This document shows positions 20,991 to 33,274 of a stretch of DNA of 64,000 nt, piece after piece. Numbering within the stretch: the first letter of the stretch is position 1; each line of letters begins with the position of its first letter. The stretch is from the NCBI GenBank assembly GCA_024449915.1, contig JAMZAV010003136.1, positions 1 through 64,000 on the forward strand, in the 5' to 3' direction. The DNA is from Sweltsa coloradensis (taxonomy: Eukaryota > Arthropoda > Insecta > Plecoptera > Chloroperlidae). Both the position numbers and the translations under genes were made by a program. The notes beneath the pieces were generated by a model, which saw only the letters and a list, made by a program, of their open reading frames with translations, had not been told where the DNA came from and ran no database searches.

Positions 20991-22757
20991 ACTCAATATT
21001 GTAGGTATATTCATTTAAAGTGCTCGTGATAATGTCAGGATATTGATGTTGTATACACCTTGTACGATATTCGTCGGGAGGTTCAGTACTTTCAATATTG
21101 TTTGTTTTCATCAAATATCTCTACAATGTCGATAGAATATTGTTGTTTTAACATTTGAAATCCCAACGGTTTTATTACCGGCTTTTTCAAACAATATCCC
21201 AGCAATATCGATGGGATATTATTCTTTAAAAATTTGAAATCTCAACGGTTTTTAAGGCGTGGGATAGCTTGTCCTGTCCTGTCTGTTGCCATTCGACGAT
21301 CAGTCGTCGGGAGAGGAAGACGTGTAACTTGTGGCCGTTGTGTTCAACATGACTTAGCTTGATAAGAAAAATCGGCAGAGGGATTTTATACCACTCAGAT
21401 GAGTGAGAGAATTGTGTAACTTAAATCTTGGATTACAAAATTGCTTTTTTAAAATGGTGAAAAGATCTGGCAACACACGTCGAGATAAACTGGACTCACC
21501 TAACCTCACATCGTTTTTTCGCAATACATTGTGTGTCAAGCAAAATTGTATTGTTATATACCATGTATTCTTGCTAAAACTAAGCTCCAAACACACATTA
21601 TGTGATAAGAGTCAGTTAACCCAGCAAAACACAAATTCACTTTTGTAACTAATCGGTGCCGGTTTGTTACCACACATGTCAATTTACTGCCGTGTGCCGT
21701 TTCGCGTGTTTTCATGATTGCCGTCTCGTCACCGTTCCGTTATCTGCTTTTCCCCTTGCGTTGCATGAATTCTTGTATTAATAACCGGCACCAGATTGTT
21801 ACCGATCGGGCACTGTCAATTGTCTACCAAACCGATACCCTTTTACTGCCGTACAGTCTGCCCTTTGGACCTTAATACGGCACTCAAATGGCATACTATA
21901 ACTTTTATTATATAAAGAAACAAGAGAGATGTTTTATTATATTCATGCTCATTTGGTGTTCACGTTTTGTTATTAATTGCTGTTTAGTATATGTATATTG
22001 GAACCATTTATATTGTGTATGCTTGTATACATGTACAATACAGTAAGGCAATATAATTTGCTAATTTTAGCCAGTGAAACAAAAAAGCATGTTGGAATTA
22101 TTACTGAAATCAAATCAATCTAGACCATAAAGATCTTTCAACACGAGTTGTATGTATTATATCCATTATCCAAGCACCATGATAATGAATACATTATTAA
22201 TTTTCGGTTACCGCCACGGAGCCACAAGCGTACCACCATTGAATTGTTTAAGCAGATAGTTCTGTAGCTTTTTTGGCCTGCTAACATTTTCTCTTGTAAT
22301 GCAGTTAAATTGAAAATTGCAACAACGTGTAGAGAGAAGACAAGTTTCACTTTTTACCAACTGAGACAAAAAGATATGAAGATCTCTCATGAAGTCATTT
22401 AATTTTGGTTGCATATGGCAATAGACTTAGTACCGTTGTCTTTAATACGTATCATCCAGCATCGCATCGGACAGCCCATAATTTATTTATGCAGATGCAC
22501 CCGCCCGACCTATATCAACAACAAGAACAAAATTTCGAACATGCGCTTTAAAACAGAACTCACATGGAATAATATTATTTACTGTACCCAATAAAAATAT
22601 ACTGTACACCATTAGTATAATAATATACTGAACATAACACATCCAAAATAGTTAAAAGGCGATACAGATAGGCCACAGAGCAAGCGCACAATAACTACAA
22701 TTCAGTCAAGTCGATTTGCTGTTGTATCTATAGGTGATTATGCCCACTCACGTTCAA
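20991..22757. other. Unassigned DNA
   Basis: No convincing gene is seen. A short direct repeat (AAATC(C/T)CAACGGTTTT) occurs near 21159 and 21237, each after an ATATTG-rich stretch. Two GGTGCCGG / CCGGCACC words near 21656 and 21785 face each other but have no wider symmetry. Confidence 0.35.
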
Positions 22758-22925
22758 GCTTCGTCGTGGCGCAACGGTTAAAGGCTTGGCTTACAGATGG
22801 AGAGTCCCTGCTGGATCGAGTTCGAGACACGTAACTTGAAACTTTATAATTACTTGCAATTAATATGTGATGTGTATCCACCTACAGTCTATCGACTGGT
22901 GTCAGAAATTACTATGAAATACCTA
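22758..22925 (+). repeat. Possible tRNA-headed SINE, singleton
   Basis: GTCGTGGCGCAACGGTTAAAG resembles a tRNA 5' half with an A box, and GATCGAGTTCGAGACACG resembles a B box about 30 bp later. I find no second copy in the window, so family membership is uncertain. It is not a standard tRNA because the acceptor stem does not close. Confidence 0.4.
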
Positions 22926-23983
22926 TATATATAACCGATATTATATCAATCAATCTTTTTTGTTTTGTTTTTATAGTTACATATTTTGCTCCTGGATCGC
23001 GCTACGGATGATACGTTGCCGAAAGAGTGCCGTTCTAGTGACGAGATTGGGAATTGCATGTCGTTGCATGTGCCACTTGGCTGCTGATCGGATAGCATTT
23101 TGGTGACAGTTTGTTGCCATGTTCTGCTACTGTATTGTTAACATCAAAGGGGCCATAAATTCAGAGTTTAGGTAAATTGCTGTGTTGACAATACGTCACC
23201 CACATTAATAAAAAGTGGGTGCCGTTTGGATGCCAAATTAAGAATTTGTGTTTGCTGGGAAGCTTTGTGTCGGTAAACACCACATGTGCTTAGTTCACTA
23301 ATGTAAGTGAAAAGTAACTGGTGTGTATAACTGGCAGGCCACCACACTGGTTTAGCAGAGCAGGTGTTTGAACATGATTCGAATATAATAATTGATATTG
23401 TGTGAACCAAAATAGAATATCCAAAAATGGAAAAATGAATATTGCATGATGCTTGGAGCAATATAATACAATATCCCCACAATATTGAAGTTCCAGGATG
23501 TATACCTTTACCCAAACAATTGTTAAAAGGGCCCTTCACTCAAAAAACAATTATCTAGTTACGCGTATTTAAGTAGAAAGATTGTTTTAAAATATGTCCT
23601 CATTATATTATGCTATGTTGTAAAAATACTTTTTTGGAATCAATTGTCCCTTTTAAGTAATCAAATTTTCTTATTTTTGTTTACCTGCCCTCGACGTCCT
23701 CCAGTTAACACGGCAGAGTGTATGATATAAAGTTGTGACTCGTTGTATTTCAGTGGAGCTATGCTCGTCGTGCAGGTTCCGACCTAACCAGCTTACACGA
23801 GCCGACTAGTAACATCACGTTGTGTTCAAGCATAGCTCACCACGATTCAAATAGACACTACTTTCACTGCAAGCGGCAGAAGTAGCGCGATTATAGCCGC
23901 TTCCTGTAGGTGACGTTGACATTCATTGTTATTGATATTATGTATTGATTTATCTTGGTGACATTGATTGGTGACCATTGTGT
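22926..23983. other. Unassigned DNA
   Basis: AT-rich, with no gene, terminal repeats or second copy recognised. Confidence 0.35.
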
Positions 23984-24345
23984 GTCTCGTTGGTCTTGTG
24001 GTTAGCGTATCTGCTTCCTATATGCAGAAGATCCAGGGTTCGATTCCCGTTAAAGTCAGAAGTTATTTAACTTCCGATTTGGACTTACGTCCATAAGTTC
24101 TAGTCTTAGGGATTTATAAACGGTGACTTTGGAGCCGTCCTAGCAACAAGGCACATAATACATTTAAAGTTGTTCTGAATCGGCCTTGTTGATTCTGGCG
24201 TTGATCCGCGGGTGTTCGCACTGTCCATACCACTGATTGCTATATTTCCTATTAAAAAATATCGATCTTTGGTTGGTTATCGTTCACTCGTCGATTGCGT
24301 CAAGGCCTGCAGGGTTGGCTTGGTCACTTTGGTTTTAATATAAGC
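23984..24345 (+). repeat. tRNA-derived SINE S2, near full length
   Basis: The head TCGTTGGTCTTGTGGTTAGCG...CAGGGTTCGATTCCCG carries A- and B-box-like promoter motifs and resembles a Gly/Glu-type tRNA. The body contains GGTGACTTTGGAGCCGTCC, CGGCCTTGTTGATTCTGGCG and GGTTGGTTATCGTTCACTCG. It matches the copy at 44484-44860 along its length. Confidence 0.82.
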
Positions 24346-24369
24346 CTTTTACAGGTGTAATTAACAACT

Positions 24370-24655
24370 AACTATAAACTTGACAACAATCACCTACAAT
24401 GCGTACAAAGCTGGCAAAGCATGTCTTTGGTCCTCGAGATATTATACATTCTATTGTTGGTATTACCATAGCAATTAAAACTACTTCATAAAAATTATCC
24501 TAATTTAACAAAAATATTTTTGTAATGGAACTTTAAAAAGTTATGAGATCCCACTTATACTAAAAACGTAGTAATCATTGTACAGAAATATTAAAAAAAG
24601 CTCATCCATCAAACAACGCGACTGGAAAAAGCGTTCGCGAAGAGGCCTAATTTAT
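24370..24655 (+). mobile_element. 3' part of a family B element
   Basis: It begins within the family at CTTGACAACAATCACCTAC and ends with GCTCATCCATCAAACAACG, then a hairpin-like region and GCGAAGAGGCCTAA in place of the usual AAGCTTCCTAG. The 5' half is absent. An S2 fragment adjoins its right side. Confidence 0.65.
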
Positions 24656-24745
24656 TATATAACTACGTTGCAACCTTATGTGCCTCGTTGCTAGGACGGC
24701 TCCGAAGTCACCGTTCACACATTCCTAAGCCAAGAACTTATATGT
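24650..24745 (-). repeat. SINE S2 fragment
   Basis: GTGCCTCGTTGCTAGGACGG and CCGAAGTCACCGTTCACAC are the reverse complement of the S2 body. Head and tail are missing. Confidence 0.7.
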
Positions 24746-25122
24746 TATATTCATTCGTGCCTTGTGCTAAAGTTCACGCTACTTTTTGAAAGCCTCTCTA
24801 GTACTCGGGATAAATACAGATCAACATTAATTTAGGGAAGATTTTTAGGGAAGATAAAAATAGCACAAATTATATAAATATATACACAAATGTGACCGAC
24901 TGATGAATATTTCACGGTTCGCGCGCATTCTTTGGGTGATCGGTGGAACTAAACCTAGCGGCTCGTTTAATTGTTATCACTGAGGGTTTCCTGTTACGCT
25001 GACCGCACCGAACAGGTGACAGTGACACGCCGTACTGATAAGCCAAGGGTGACAGATATACTGCGAGCGCGGAACTTGAGGTCACTTACAAGAAACAGTA
25101 GGCCTACAGTATGTCGTAATGA
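24746..25122. other. Unassigned DNA
   Basis: No gene or recurring repeat recognised. Confidence 0.35.
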
Positions 25123-25689
25123 CTAGGAAAACGCTAAAGTCCCGCCGCGTTGATGGATGAGCTTTTTTGTAAGTTTTTAGTTTGCGTAGGACCACTTTTC
25201 CTTTGCAAGTGCTTTTTGAATGCATTGTAGGTGATTTTTGTCAAGTTTCTATTGTTACTTGTTAATTGTTATTATAAACCTCAAAAAACTCATATTAAAA
25301 CCTTTATTCTATGGATTCTGGCAAACTTTTTCAACTTTTTCTTTCAGAAAGCAATACATCACCATTACCTTAATGTCCATGTGAAATATGAACATTGTAG
25401 CCCCACCTGTTTGGTCAGAATCGGCCCAAATGTCACGAAAATATCGCACTAAAAATCGAAAAAAATCGTAAAGTACGATAATCATAAGAAATATTTAATC
25501 GATTATACTCAAAAATGTGGCAAGTCTAAGTTCAGAGATTTCGAAGGTCCCCTCAAATTTTCCATCAAGATCGCATATGCCGTTTGCCCGTTTTGAGCGC
25601 AAACAAACAGACAAAAATACTAACAAAAATCACCCGAGTTAATTTTTTTGGGGGGTGGGTGAAATTGAATTCTTCTCTTGGTTCATCCA
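25123..25689 (-). mobile_element. Family B Helentron-like element, minus strand
   Basis: The CTAG end is at 25123-25126 in complement, followed by AAAACGC and GCGTTGATGGATGAGC. The start (TGGATGAACC, degenerate) is at 25689. The interior has the single TTCTGACCAAACAGG unit and the AAATCGAAAAAAATCG motif. It closely resembles 28605-29168. Confidence 0.8.
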
Positions 25690-25692
25690 ATT

Positions 25693-26236
25693 ATGATTTT
25701 GTAGGACTGCTCTAAATAAAAACAGTGATTTGGCTACAATATTTCCATGGTTTATCAACCATCTTCATCAGGTTTAAGGACAGTTCGAGTTTTTGTTCGT
25801 TTTCAACTGTCATTAAACCTAATTGCCGATGGTTTATTGATTGATTTGATATTGTTAACCGTCTCATGACTCATATTAATGCACTAAGGCTATTGGAGAC
25901 GATGAGTGGTGATATAGATGTGGATGAATAAAAGGGAGGAGGGGAAACCCGGTTCCTGCAAGTAGCCTACTCCTTTCGATATGTACCAACGGGTTTACGT
26001 CCCATCCGAAAGGACGGTGTAACCTTGATAGTCCTTGACTAACCCGGACTGCCGAGCAGACGTCGAGGAGAACGAAGCGTTACACTAGCTCTCGAACCCT
26101 CCATCTGCTCTAACCAGCGGTATTCGTGAGTTTCAGGGCAGAGCGGTCACCTACTCTACCCCTGACCACGCCCGAAACTAAACCGCTGGCTGATGGTTTA
26201 TTAATTTTGATCAGTGTAGTCCTACAAATCATCATT
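25693..26236. repeat. Composite repeat with short inverted ends
   Basis: ATGATTTTGTAGGACTG at the left and its near complement GTAGTCCTACAAATCATCAT at the right suggest terminal inverted repeats of about 18 bp. The middle (25890-26190) looks like a SINE on the minus strand. It has a B-box-like GGTTCGAGAGC and the phrase GTTTACGTCCCATCCGAAAGG. Its tail GGCTATTGGAGACGATGAG recurs in the S3 repeats. Confidence 0.5.
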
Positions 26237-26990
26237 TACCTGGCCTACTCTAAAATGGTATTATCTTTTTAATAAGAACAGTATGTCGTGTTTGAATATG
26301 TTTTAGGCGCAATCAGGGCACATTATTGAAATTATTGCTTAGTTTCTTTCTGTTTACTCACCTCCACTCCAATAACTATCATAATATTATCAAGTTAACA
26401 AACGGAAATCAATCCAGAAATTAAAAACTCAAATTTAATTACGTTTACATAATCTCGATAGTATACTTTAGGGTAGCAGCTGTTTTAGATACTTATTCTG
26501 CGCGTTGTGAAAACAAGGCTCGCATCTAAGATCTTAAAATTACAAATCCAGACAGCTATACGTAACATTGACTTGCAATATTGACAAATAATTTAATACT
26601 TACCGATCAAAATAAGATCAAGGTGTTTAGCAAATTAAAAAAGCACTTTCTTTTAATAATACGTGACATTCGTGACTACATAATGTTGAACTTGCTTGAA
26701 CTTACTCCTACCGAACGGAAAGAGCAGTAAATCTTGTTCGGTCTACTCTAGCTCGATCTCTCGTATCGTCTATTTCTAGATATCGGTGTAGATTGGAGTG
26801 CATCGCGCACGGCAAGCGAACAGAGCTGACGTTCTCAAGGCCGCGGTATTCTTACACCACCGCACATGTCTATACTATACTGACAGTATAACGTGTGGAA
26901 CTTTGCCAGTTCTGATCCCTTCCTGTGATTGTTCCTTTTTGTGGTTTGTCGCCACGCCACCTCAAACACATTCAAATTTCCCGCCATTAT
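26237..26990. other. Unassigned DNA
   Basis: No gene or recurring repeat recognised. Confidence 0.35.
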
Positions 26991-27485
26991 CAGTCCAACT
27001 CAATGATATTGAACATCAAGGCTAGATCCCCAGTCAGTCCCCAATACGTCCGCACAGGCGCGAGCGTAGCAAATTGAAGCATAGAGATATCATACTGATG
27101 GTATCTCTATGAATTGAAGCGTCAATCTGACCTATTCAAGATGGCGATTTGGCGTTTCAATTTATGCTTTACTTTATGTTTTAAATGCGATTAAATATTT
27201 TTCTGGATTGTTTGATACGGTTTTAGCTTGTGCAGCATGGGAATGCACAAACAGAAACAATAAGAAGTCATTGCATACTGGAATTTAGTACTCATTTAGT
27301 GTTACTGGCTAATATGCTCACCTGTCAACCTGACAGATATCTTGCAAAATATTTGGGCTACAAATCGCTCCTATCTACTTTAACATTCAAACTGACCTAT
27401 TCAAGATGGCTTCAAATTGTCACGCCAGTGGAACAATGACCAGGGATCTAGCCTACCATAGATGTTGAATATCATTGGTCCAACT
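26991..27485. repeat. Foldback element with internal direct and inverted repeats
   Basis: CAATGATATTGAACATC...GGCTAGATCCC at the left faces GGGATCTAGCC...GATGTTGAATATCATTGG at the right. Inside, CTGACCTATTCAAGATGGC occurs twice (27128 and 27391). A tight hairpin CATAGAGATA...TATCTCTATG lies at 27080-27111. Confidence 0.6.
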
Positions 27486-27784
27486 CCTTTCTTATCAGTT
27501 ACCATGCACTGATCTATGACCTAAACGTACGTTTCTTTTTGCATTTTGTTATAGTGCATGATTGGTATCTATTGCTACAGAAGGCCACACATAGCTTTCC
27601 TGCCCTATGACCCGGCATTATTTATTTATTAAACAAAATAACAAAATAAATTACAGTACCGCATACATCTAGCCAATCAGAGGCCGACTTTCATGCGAAC
27701 CCGTGGAACGCGAGACCTTCGCCCGTAATAAAATCTGGTTTAAGAGGGAATGGGACACATTTGGCAGTTAGCAAATAGCTATTC
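27486..27784. other. Unassigned DNA
   Basis: Nothing recognised apart from a short A/T-rich stretch near 27620. Confidence 0.3.
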
Positions 27785-28090
27785 GCTCGGCCAAGATGCA
27801 TCCGACGTATATGAAACTTTGCAAAGTTGTCAATAAAGTACATAGACAGCCCTGTGGTCATAGATTTTCCAAATTTTGACTTAATCAGTCAGAAAAAAAT
27901 CACGAATATGGTCAATTTTAGAGTTTTTAGCAAAATCAAAATTCGTGAAAACTTATTTAATTTTTATAAATTATTTAAAAATGCGTTACTGCAGAGCCCT
28001 ATAATTCCACATTACATTGTGACATTTGTTCAAAATTTCAGACAGCTGTGGTGTCAGTTGGCCGAGCGAACAGCAATTTGCCTAGAAATA
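27785..28090 (+). repeat. Dispersed repeat family Q, copy 2
   Basis: This is the plus-strand match of 20290-20655, from GGCCAAGATGCATCCGACG through CAGCAATTTGCCTAG. The shared short frame (containing LISQKKITN) reads in both copies but ends at different stops, so I do not call it a gene. Confidence 0.75.
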
Positions 28091-28107
28091 GTTGGCTCCT
28101 CCCCTTG

Positions 28108-28420
28108 GATCACTCAAGGTCGGTGCACATAACTTCCTAAGGTTAATGTTTATGGTTTAACGAAGTTGAAACATGCCCAATGCGTTATCGCGTTCACATT
28201 CTTTCCCAAGGTTTAAGGTTTAGGGTCTAAGGTTTAACAAGATGAAAATATTTCAACTTCTTAGCTCTTAAACACTAAACACTAAACCCAGCCAATGAGA
28301 AGCGAGCTCTCATAAATCCGGCCAATGGTAGCGCGCGTACTAGAAACGTTATAGAAAAACATTTCTTAGACCATAAACCATAAACCTTAAACCTAAAACC
28401 TTGGGAAAGTTTGTGCACCG
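28108..28420. mobile_element. MITE with GGTGCAC ends and TTTAGG-like repeats
   Basis: The left end (TCGGTGCACATAACTTCC then AAGGTTAATG) and right end (AAACCTTAAACCTAAAACC ... GTGCACCGAG) are inverted copies over about 40 bp. The inner flanks carry loose tandem words GGTTTAAGGTTTAGGG and ACTAAACACTAAACCC. I see no target duplication. Confidence 0.6.
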
Positions 28421-28604
28421 AGCTTAAAAGAAACATGGATGATTATCTGGAGTCTGGTTTGATTTACAGCTTATTGAAGCTATTGAAAATGAGGCCAGCG
28501 TCTTGAATGCTGCTGATCCCTTTACAAAAATAGGTTTGCGTAGAAATGCTTCAAAAGTGTAAAAACATTAGATACTTATGGTGCATGGGTATTCATAACC
28601 TAAT

Positions 28605-29168
28605 TGGATGAGCGAAGCGAAGACTTCAATTTCACCGACCCCCCAAAAAATTTAGGTCGGGTGTTTTATTGTTTGTTTTTCTGTCTGTATGTTCGCTCTC
28701 TACCGGGCAAACGGCATATGCGATCTTGATGAAAAGTGGAGAACACCTTCGAAATCTCTGAACTTAGACTTGCCACGTTTTTGGGTACAATCGAAGAAAT
28801 ATTTCTCATGAATCTCGTACTTTTACAATTTTTTCTGTTTTTAGTGCGATATTTTCGTGACATTTGTGCCGATTCTGACCAAACGGGTGGGGCTACAACG
28901 TTCATATTTCACATGGACATTAAGGTAATGGTGATGTATTGCTTTTTGAAAGAAAAAGTTGAAAAAGTTTGCCAGAATCCATAGAATAAAGGTTTTAATA
29001 TGAGTTTTTTAGGTTTATAATAACAATTTACAAGTAACAATAGAAACTTGACAACAATCACCAACAATGCGTTCAAAAGGCACTTGATAAGTAAATAGAT
29101 CCCACGCAAACTAAAAACTTACAAAAAAGCTCATCCATAAACGCGACGGGACTTTAGCGTTTTCCTAA
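28605..29168 (+). mobile_element. Family B Helentron-like element, plus strand
   Basis: It starts TGGATGAGCGAAGCGAAG after a host T and ends TAGCGTTTTCCTAA, a variant of CTAG. GCTCATCCA precedes the hairpin region. It is close to the reverse copy at 25123-25689 along its length. Confidence 0.82.
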
Positions 29169-29591
29169 TTTACGGAACAAATTGTCAGACCTCGCGTCGC
29201 CAAGCAACGCCAACTTCGCCCCCTTTGCTTCGCGGTATTTTCAAAGTGTGAACGGGCCAAAATAAGTTTGTTTAGTTGTTTTATCAGCAGCTCAAAATTC
29301 TTTCACTTCCAGATATTTCGAATTTTCACGTCAAAAATAATGGGGAAATAAATAATAATTGAATTATAACAAATAAGAGACCAGTAACCAATTTAAAAAA
29401 AATGTGTTTTGGGTACGATTAAAACATGTTGGCTGACATCAAGAAATTTTTCTTTTATACTTCTGGTAAATAATTTACACTATTTAAATATTTTTTATTT
29501 ATTCAAGCTCAGTTTAAAACCGGTACAAACGCGTTGAACGGTCCTATTTATTTAATTAACATCATTATCATAACATAATTTAAAAAACATT
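29169..29591. other. Unassigned DNA
   Basis: No gene or recurring repeat recognised. It ends at the palindromic MITE. Confidence 0.35.
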
Positions 29592-29890
29592 TAAACCACG
29601 CGAACAGCTTTTAAGTGAAATCACCAGAACGCTGCAAAATATCGTAAAACTGATTGCGTTTTTTTTTCTTAGAACTGCACGATAAAATATTGCAATCATA
29701 TGATAAGTAAGTTTTTAATTCTTATATTACAAATTTACAGGCTGCATTGATTATTATTATTATTTAAATATTTTTTCTTGCATTATATTATAATTAGTTC
29801 TTACAAAACCACATTACTGTACAAATCATTTTTTTTGTTTTGCAGCGTTCTCGATATATCACTTAAAACTGTAATTTAGCGTGGTTTTAA
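29592..29890. mobile_element. Palindromic MITE family R, copy 1
   Basis: AAACCACGCG...GCTGCAAAATATCG at the left faces CGTTCTCGATATATCAC...GCGTGGTTTT at the right. The interior AATATTTTTTCTTGCATTAT is shared with the copy at 53357-53726. Outer terminal bases are lost here. Confidence 0.7.
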
Positions 29891-29989
29891 TATTGGTTGA
29901 GTTGTAGGCACAATGGCACTATACCTGCTCGTATCCCTTTCATTCGTAGCCCGGTGGTAAATAGAAACACACATTCAAAATAATAAAAT

Positions 29990-30352
29990 GTCTTATGACG
30001 TCTGGGACCGGGTAGAATTGGCCCAGAGCATGGCTCTGCTAACCGTAAAAGGCGATTCAAGAGAAAACTCCACTTCGCACACATCAGCTAGTATAAGGGT
30101 AGTATTTTACTCCCCGAAACTAGAGGCGAGCTCTGGCAATCGTGTCGGGGACCTTGCCCCCTTCCCTTGACGACCCCTCGATGACGAGACACCACGAACG
30201 ATGATAAAGACAATGACGACCGCGACGTGAGAACCCCCTTTCCTCCCCTTACCCGTGGCTGGTTCCGACCAGCATGGGCCCCTCCTCATATCCCCTAGGT
30301 TTGAGTGGTGCATCATGACCTAACGGTTGACGCGTCCTTAATCCAAATAAAC
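29990..30352 (+). repeat. Dispersed repeat family P
   Basis: Nearly complete copy. It has GGGTAGAATTGGCCCAGAGC, GGCGATTCAAGAGAAAA, CTAGAGGCGAGCTCTGGC, CCCTTCCCTTGACGACC, a degenerate GAC/GATGA tract, GTGGCTGGTTCCGACCAGC, TGACCTAACGGTTGACGCG and a tail TTAATCCAAATAAACC. It has no terminal inverted repeats and no tRNA boxes that I can identify. Confidence 0.78.
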
Positions 30353-30609
30353 CAAAACAGAAATTCGATCAGGTATTGTAGACAACCTTACGTGTAACTC
30401 TTGTAATTAATTAGTAATAAAATAACTATACCTTTTATAAAAAGCTTCACTCTTGGTACTGTTGAGATGCTCCATTCTGTCGCACATACGTTATTTGAAT
30501 GATTCTTTAGGTTGTCTGTTACGTTGGGTTTATCTGTAGTTCTCTCGCTTCCTATACGACAATCGCTTTTTAGTCTGGATTTGATAAACAACGAAAACCA
30601 CACGACCGG

Positions 30610-31023
30610 ATGTTGATAATGTGGGCAATGCTTGTTGTTCCAAACTTCAAAGTGTTCCGAATCAAGTCGCAACTCTATAGACTTCCGGGGAAACTCGAAA
30701 TAATATTGTCACAATTATTTCAACAAAGTAAAATTCACCATGTTAGCCTTTATAAATATTTTGAAAATTTTAATCTCCCCGACAGAAACCTGCATGACCA
30801 GGGTGCAATGCATGCAAATATTTTAGAATGTCCAAGATGTGTCTACGAGAACCGAACGGGCGGCCTCCCGAATAAGGGACTCTGCGACGCATGTGCAGAT
30901 CAGCCATCTCTATCGATCCCCTTAGGTTGTATTATTCTGTTTTTAACAAGTAATCCGCATCAGTTCATATACGATGTCTGTAGAATAGTAGTCGAAACAA
31001 AGAACAAAGAAGAAGAACATTGA
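30610..31023 (+). CDS. Uncharacterised open frame with two CxxC pairs (doubtful)
   Basis: This is an open frame of 137 codons that I do not recognise. Around residues 75-100 it has CPRC and, 14 residues later, CDAC, a spacing seen in small zinc-binding ribbons. The rest is unremarkable, with a lysine/glutamate-rich end (KNKEEEH). Composition matches the surrounding non-coding DNA and there is no clear promoter or splice context. It could be chance, a decayed exon or part of an unknown repeat. Confidence 0.2.
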   Translation: MLIMWAMLVVPNFKVFRIKSQLYRLPGKLEIILSQLFQQSKIHHVSLYKYFENFNLPDRNLHDQGAMHANILECPRCVYENRTGGLPNKGLCDACADQPSLSIPLGCIILFLTSNPHQFIYDVCRIVVETKNKEEEH

Positions 31024-31443
31024 GAATGGTGCGTTCCGTTTCTGCCTACTACCTATCTAGGTGACCGTTAGGGCGCCGCAGCCAAGCAGCGGTGTGCTAC
31101 ACACCCAGGCACCTTATACAGCAAGCAGAATTGGGGTGATTTCGAAGTGTCACCCAGCCGTCATGAAACATGATGTGAATTTAAAAAAAACTATCAAAAT
31201 CAAGGGGATTTGGGTACCTGATAACACTTGCCAAATTTGGTTGGTGTACGAACATCCCTTTTTGGTGAATTTATTCTTATACTGCCTACAAACTCGTTAC
31301 CGTTCCACTATCCCTAGTCGCCACTCCTGACACAACGACGTGGGATAGGACATGCTTCAGTGCCTACAACTAATAATATAATATATTATTGTTGCGATGT
31401 GGAGGCGTTTTTTTTTCTTTAATTTGAACATTACTAGGCACTT

Positions 31444-31798
31444 GCCCTCCCCGTCTGGGTCCGGGGTAGAATTGTGCCCAGAGCATGGCTCTGCTTTTCG
31501 GAAAAGGCGAGAAAGAGATTAAGTCCATATCTCCCAAGATAGCAACCCAAACTCCCTGAAACTAGAGGCGAGCTTTGGTAGTAGTCGTTGGGTACACCTC
31601 CCCATCCCCTTGACGACCTTCCTGACGACGACGACCATGACAACACGAACGATGACAAAGACGATGACGACAGCGACGTGAGAACTCGCCTTTTCCTCCC
31701 CTTACTTAAGTCTGGTTCTGACCAGAATGGGACGTTCTTCCCCACACCCCTTCACCATGTTAGGGTATTGTCGCGCCCTTAATCCAAATAATCTTTTT
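31444..31798 (+). repeat. Dispersed repeat family P
   Basis: Diverged copy from GGGGTAGAATTGTGCCCAG to TTAATCCAAATAATC, including CTAGAGGCGAGCTTTGG, a GACGACGACGA tract and CTGGTTCTGACCAGAATGG. The order of blocks matches 29990-30352. Confidence 0.72.
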
Positions 31799-32719
31799 TT
31801 TAAACTTAAAAAATACACTTGCCCGATTCGATGCCCAGAAAGTCATGGCAATTTTGTTTTTAAGAATGTGTTCATAGGGTCGTAGTATAGTTTACCGGAT
31901 TTTTTTGTTAAATTTTGCAAACATTTTAGACTAAATGCAAGTTTTATTTATAACTTGGAGCTCCTTGCTTTAAAGGGATCTATTTTGATTTTTTGAAATC
32001 ACCTATACGGCCAAAGCAAGAAGTAACAAGTATAAATCAGTATTTGTTATTTTTATACTTCACAAATCATACTTCACACTTCCTTTTTATTTTTCACTTC
32101 ATTTTTTCATAATCTGTAACTAATTTTACTTATTGTTAAATGTAAATTAATTTTAATTTTTGTTATTCTTTGTTTAAAAATTACTACATGTACAAAGTTA
32201 AATCATTGAACTCTAGTCGACTTAAACCGTCTTTTAGTTTGATTGAGAAATTCATATTTACGTGAAATAAGCACGTTCTGAAATTTTAGAGTACCAGACT
32301 TATTACATCGACGGAACGTATACAAGCCCGGTTCAGAGCTAGTAAAATAATAATGGTGGGTGCACGGGTGATAATAGTAAATTAAGGCAGTTTGCTCGAA
32401 TTAGATGAAAGATTAGTGAAAAATGTATTAAGAATTCTTAATTTTTTCAAAAGTTCACTATATAAAAATTTCGGCTCCACAGAGCAACGTATTATATTGT
32501 TGGTTGTAGACAGTGTAATAATAAAAAGTCGCAGGCAGTAGGGGAATAGGTATAACAAACCGTACCTTGAAAACACCTTGCTGGGAATTTACAATTTCTT
32601 TCTTTCCTTTCTTTCTTTCACGTCTATCCTATATTCAGTTATAAAAACTTATTCACAAAGTAGAACAAGTAAATAATATTACGTACATAAATGCATAACA
32701 TATTTGAATTTAAATAAAT
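31799..32719. other. Unassigned AT-rich DNA
   Basis: I see no gene. A short TTTC microsatellite lies at about 32597-32620. Confidence 0.35.
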
Positions 32720-32955
32720 AAATTCGTATTTTAGATTCACCCACTCAGTCACATAACTGATATTCAGTGTGCTGTGGTACATTTAATTTAAAGCCGACCA
32801 AGCCAACCCTGTAGGCGCCGACACCATCGACGACCGAATAATGACCAACACCGATCAACAAAGCTAAATTCGAAACAACCTAGAATTTATTATGTGTCTC
32901 AATTCTAGGACGGCTCCAAGGTCATCGTTTACACATTCCAAAGCCAAATTGTATT
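32720..32955 (-). repeat. SINE S2, 3' two thirds
   Basis: In complement it carries GAGCCGTCCTAG, the TTGTTGATCGG-type body and GGTTGGCTTGGTCGG. The AATACGAATTTATTTATTTA tail is at its left edge. The tRNA-like head is missing. Confidence 0.7.
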
Positions 32956-33274
32956 TTAGAAATAATATGAAGTGAAAATGTTTAATTAAAAGGATTCAAA
33001 TATAAAATATAAAATAGAGATAAACTCACCTTTGCACTACACTTAAAACAACAATATATTATTTTTATAATGTTTGCACTGTGAAATCGAAGCGAAAGCA
33101 TTGGAAAGGTGGCTCAATGCTGAACTTGCTAGTCCTCAGTTCGACACAGACAAGCTTAGTTAACCTGATTGTACGGTTCAATGTATAATTTGATTAGTGT
33201 AGTGAGAGTTGCAAACGGAGTGAAAATTCAAATTAACTACCCTAAGAAAAGTATTTATTTTTTTTTTGTTTGTT

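Noticed and set aside
23984..24060. Functional tRNA gene
   Set aside because: A and B boxes are present, but the acceptor stem does not close and the sequence continues into a SINE body repeated elsewhere in the window.
27080..27111. Independent small-RNA hairpin
   Set aside because: The hairpin lies inside a larger foldback element (26991-27485), which explains its symmetry.
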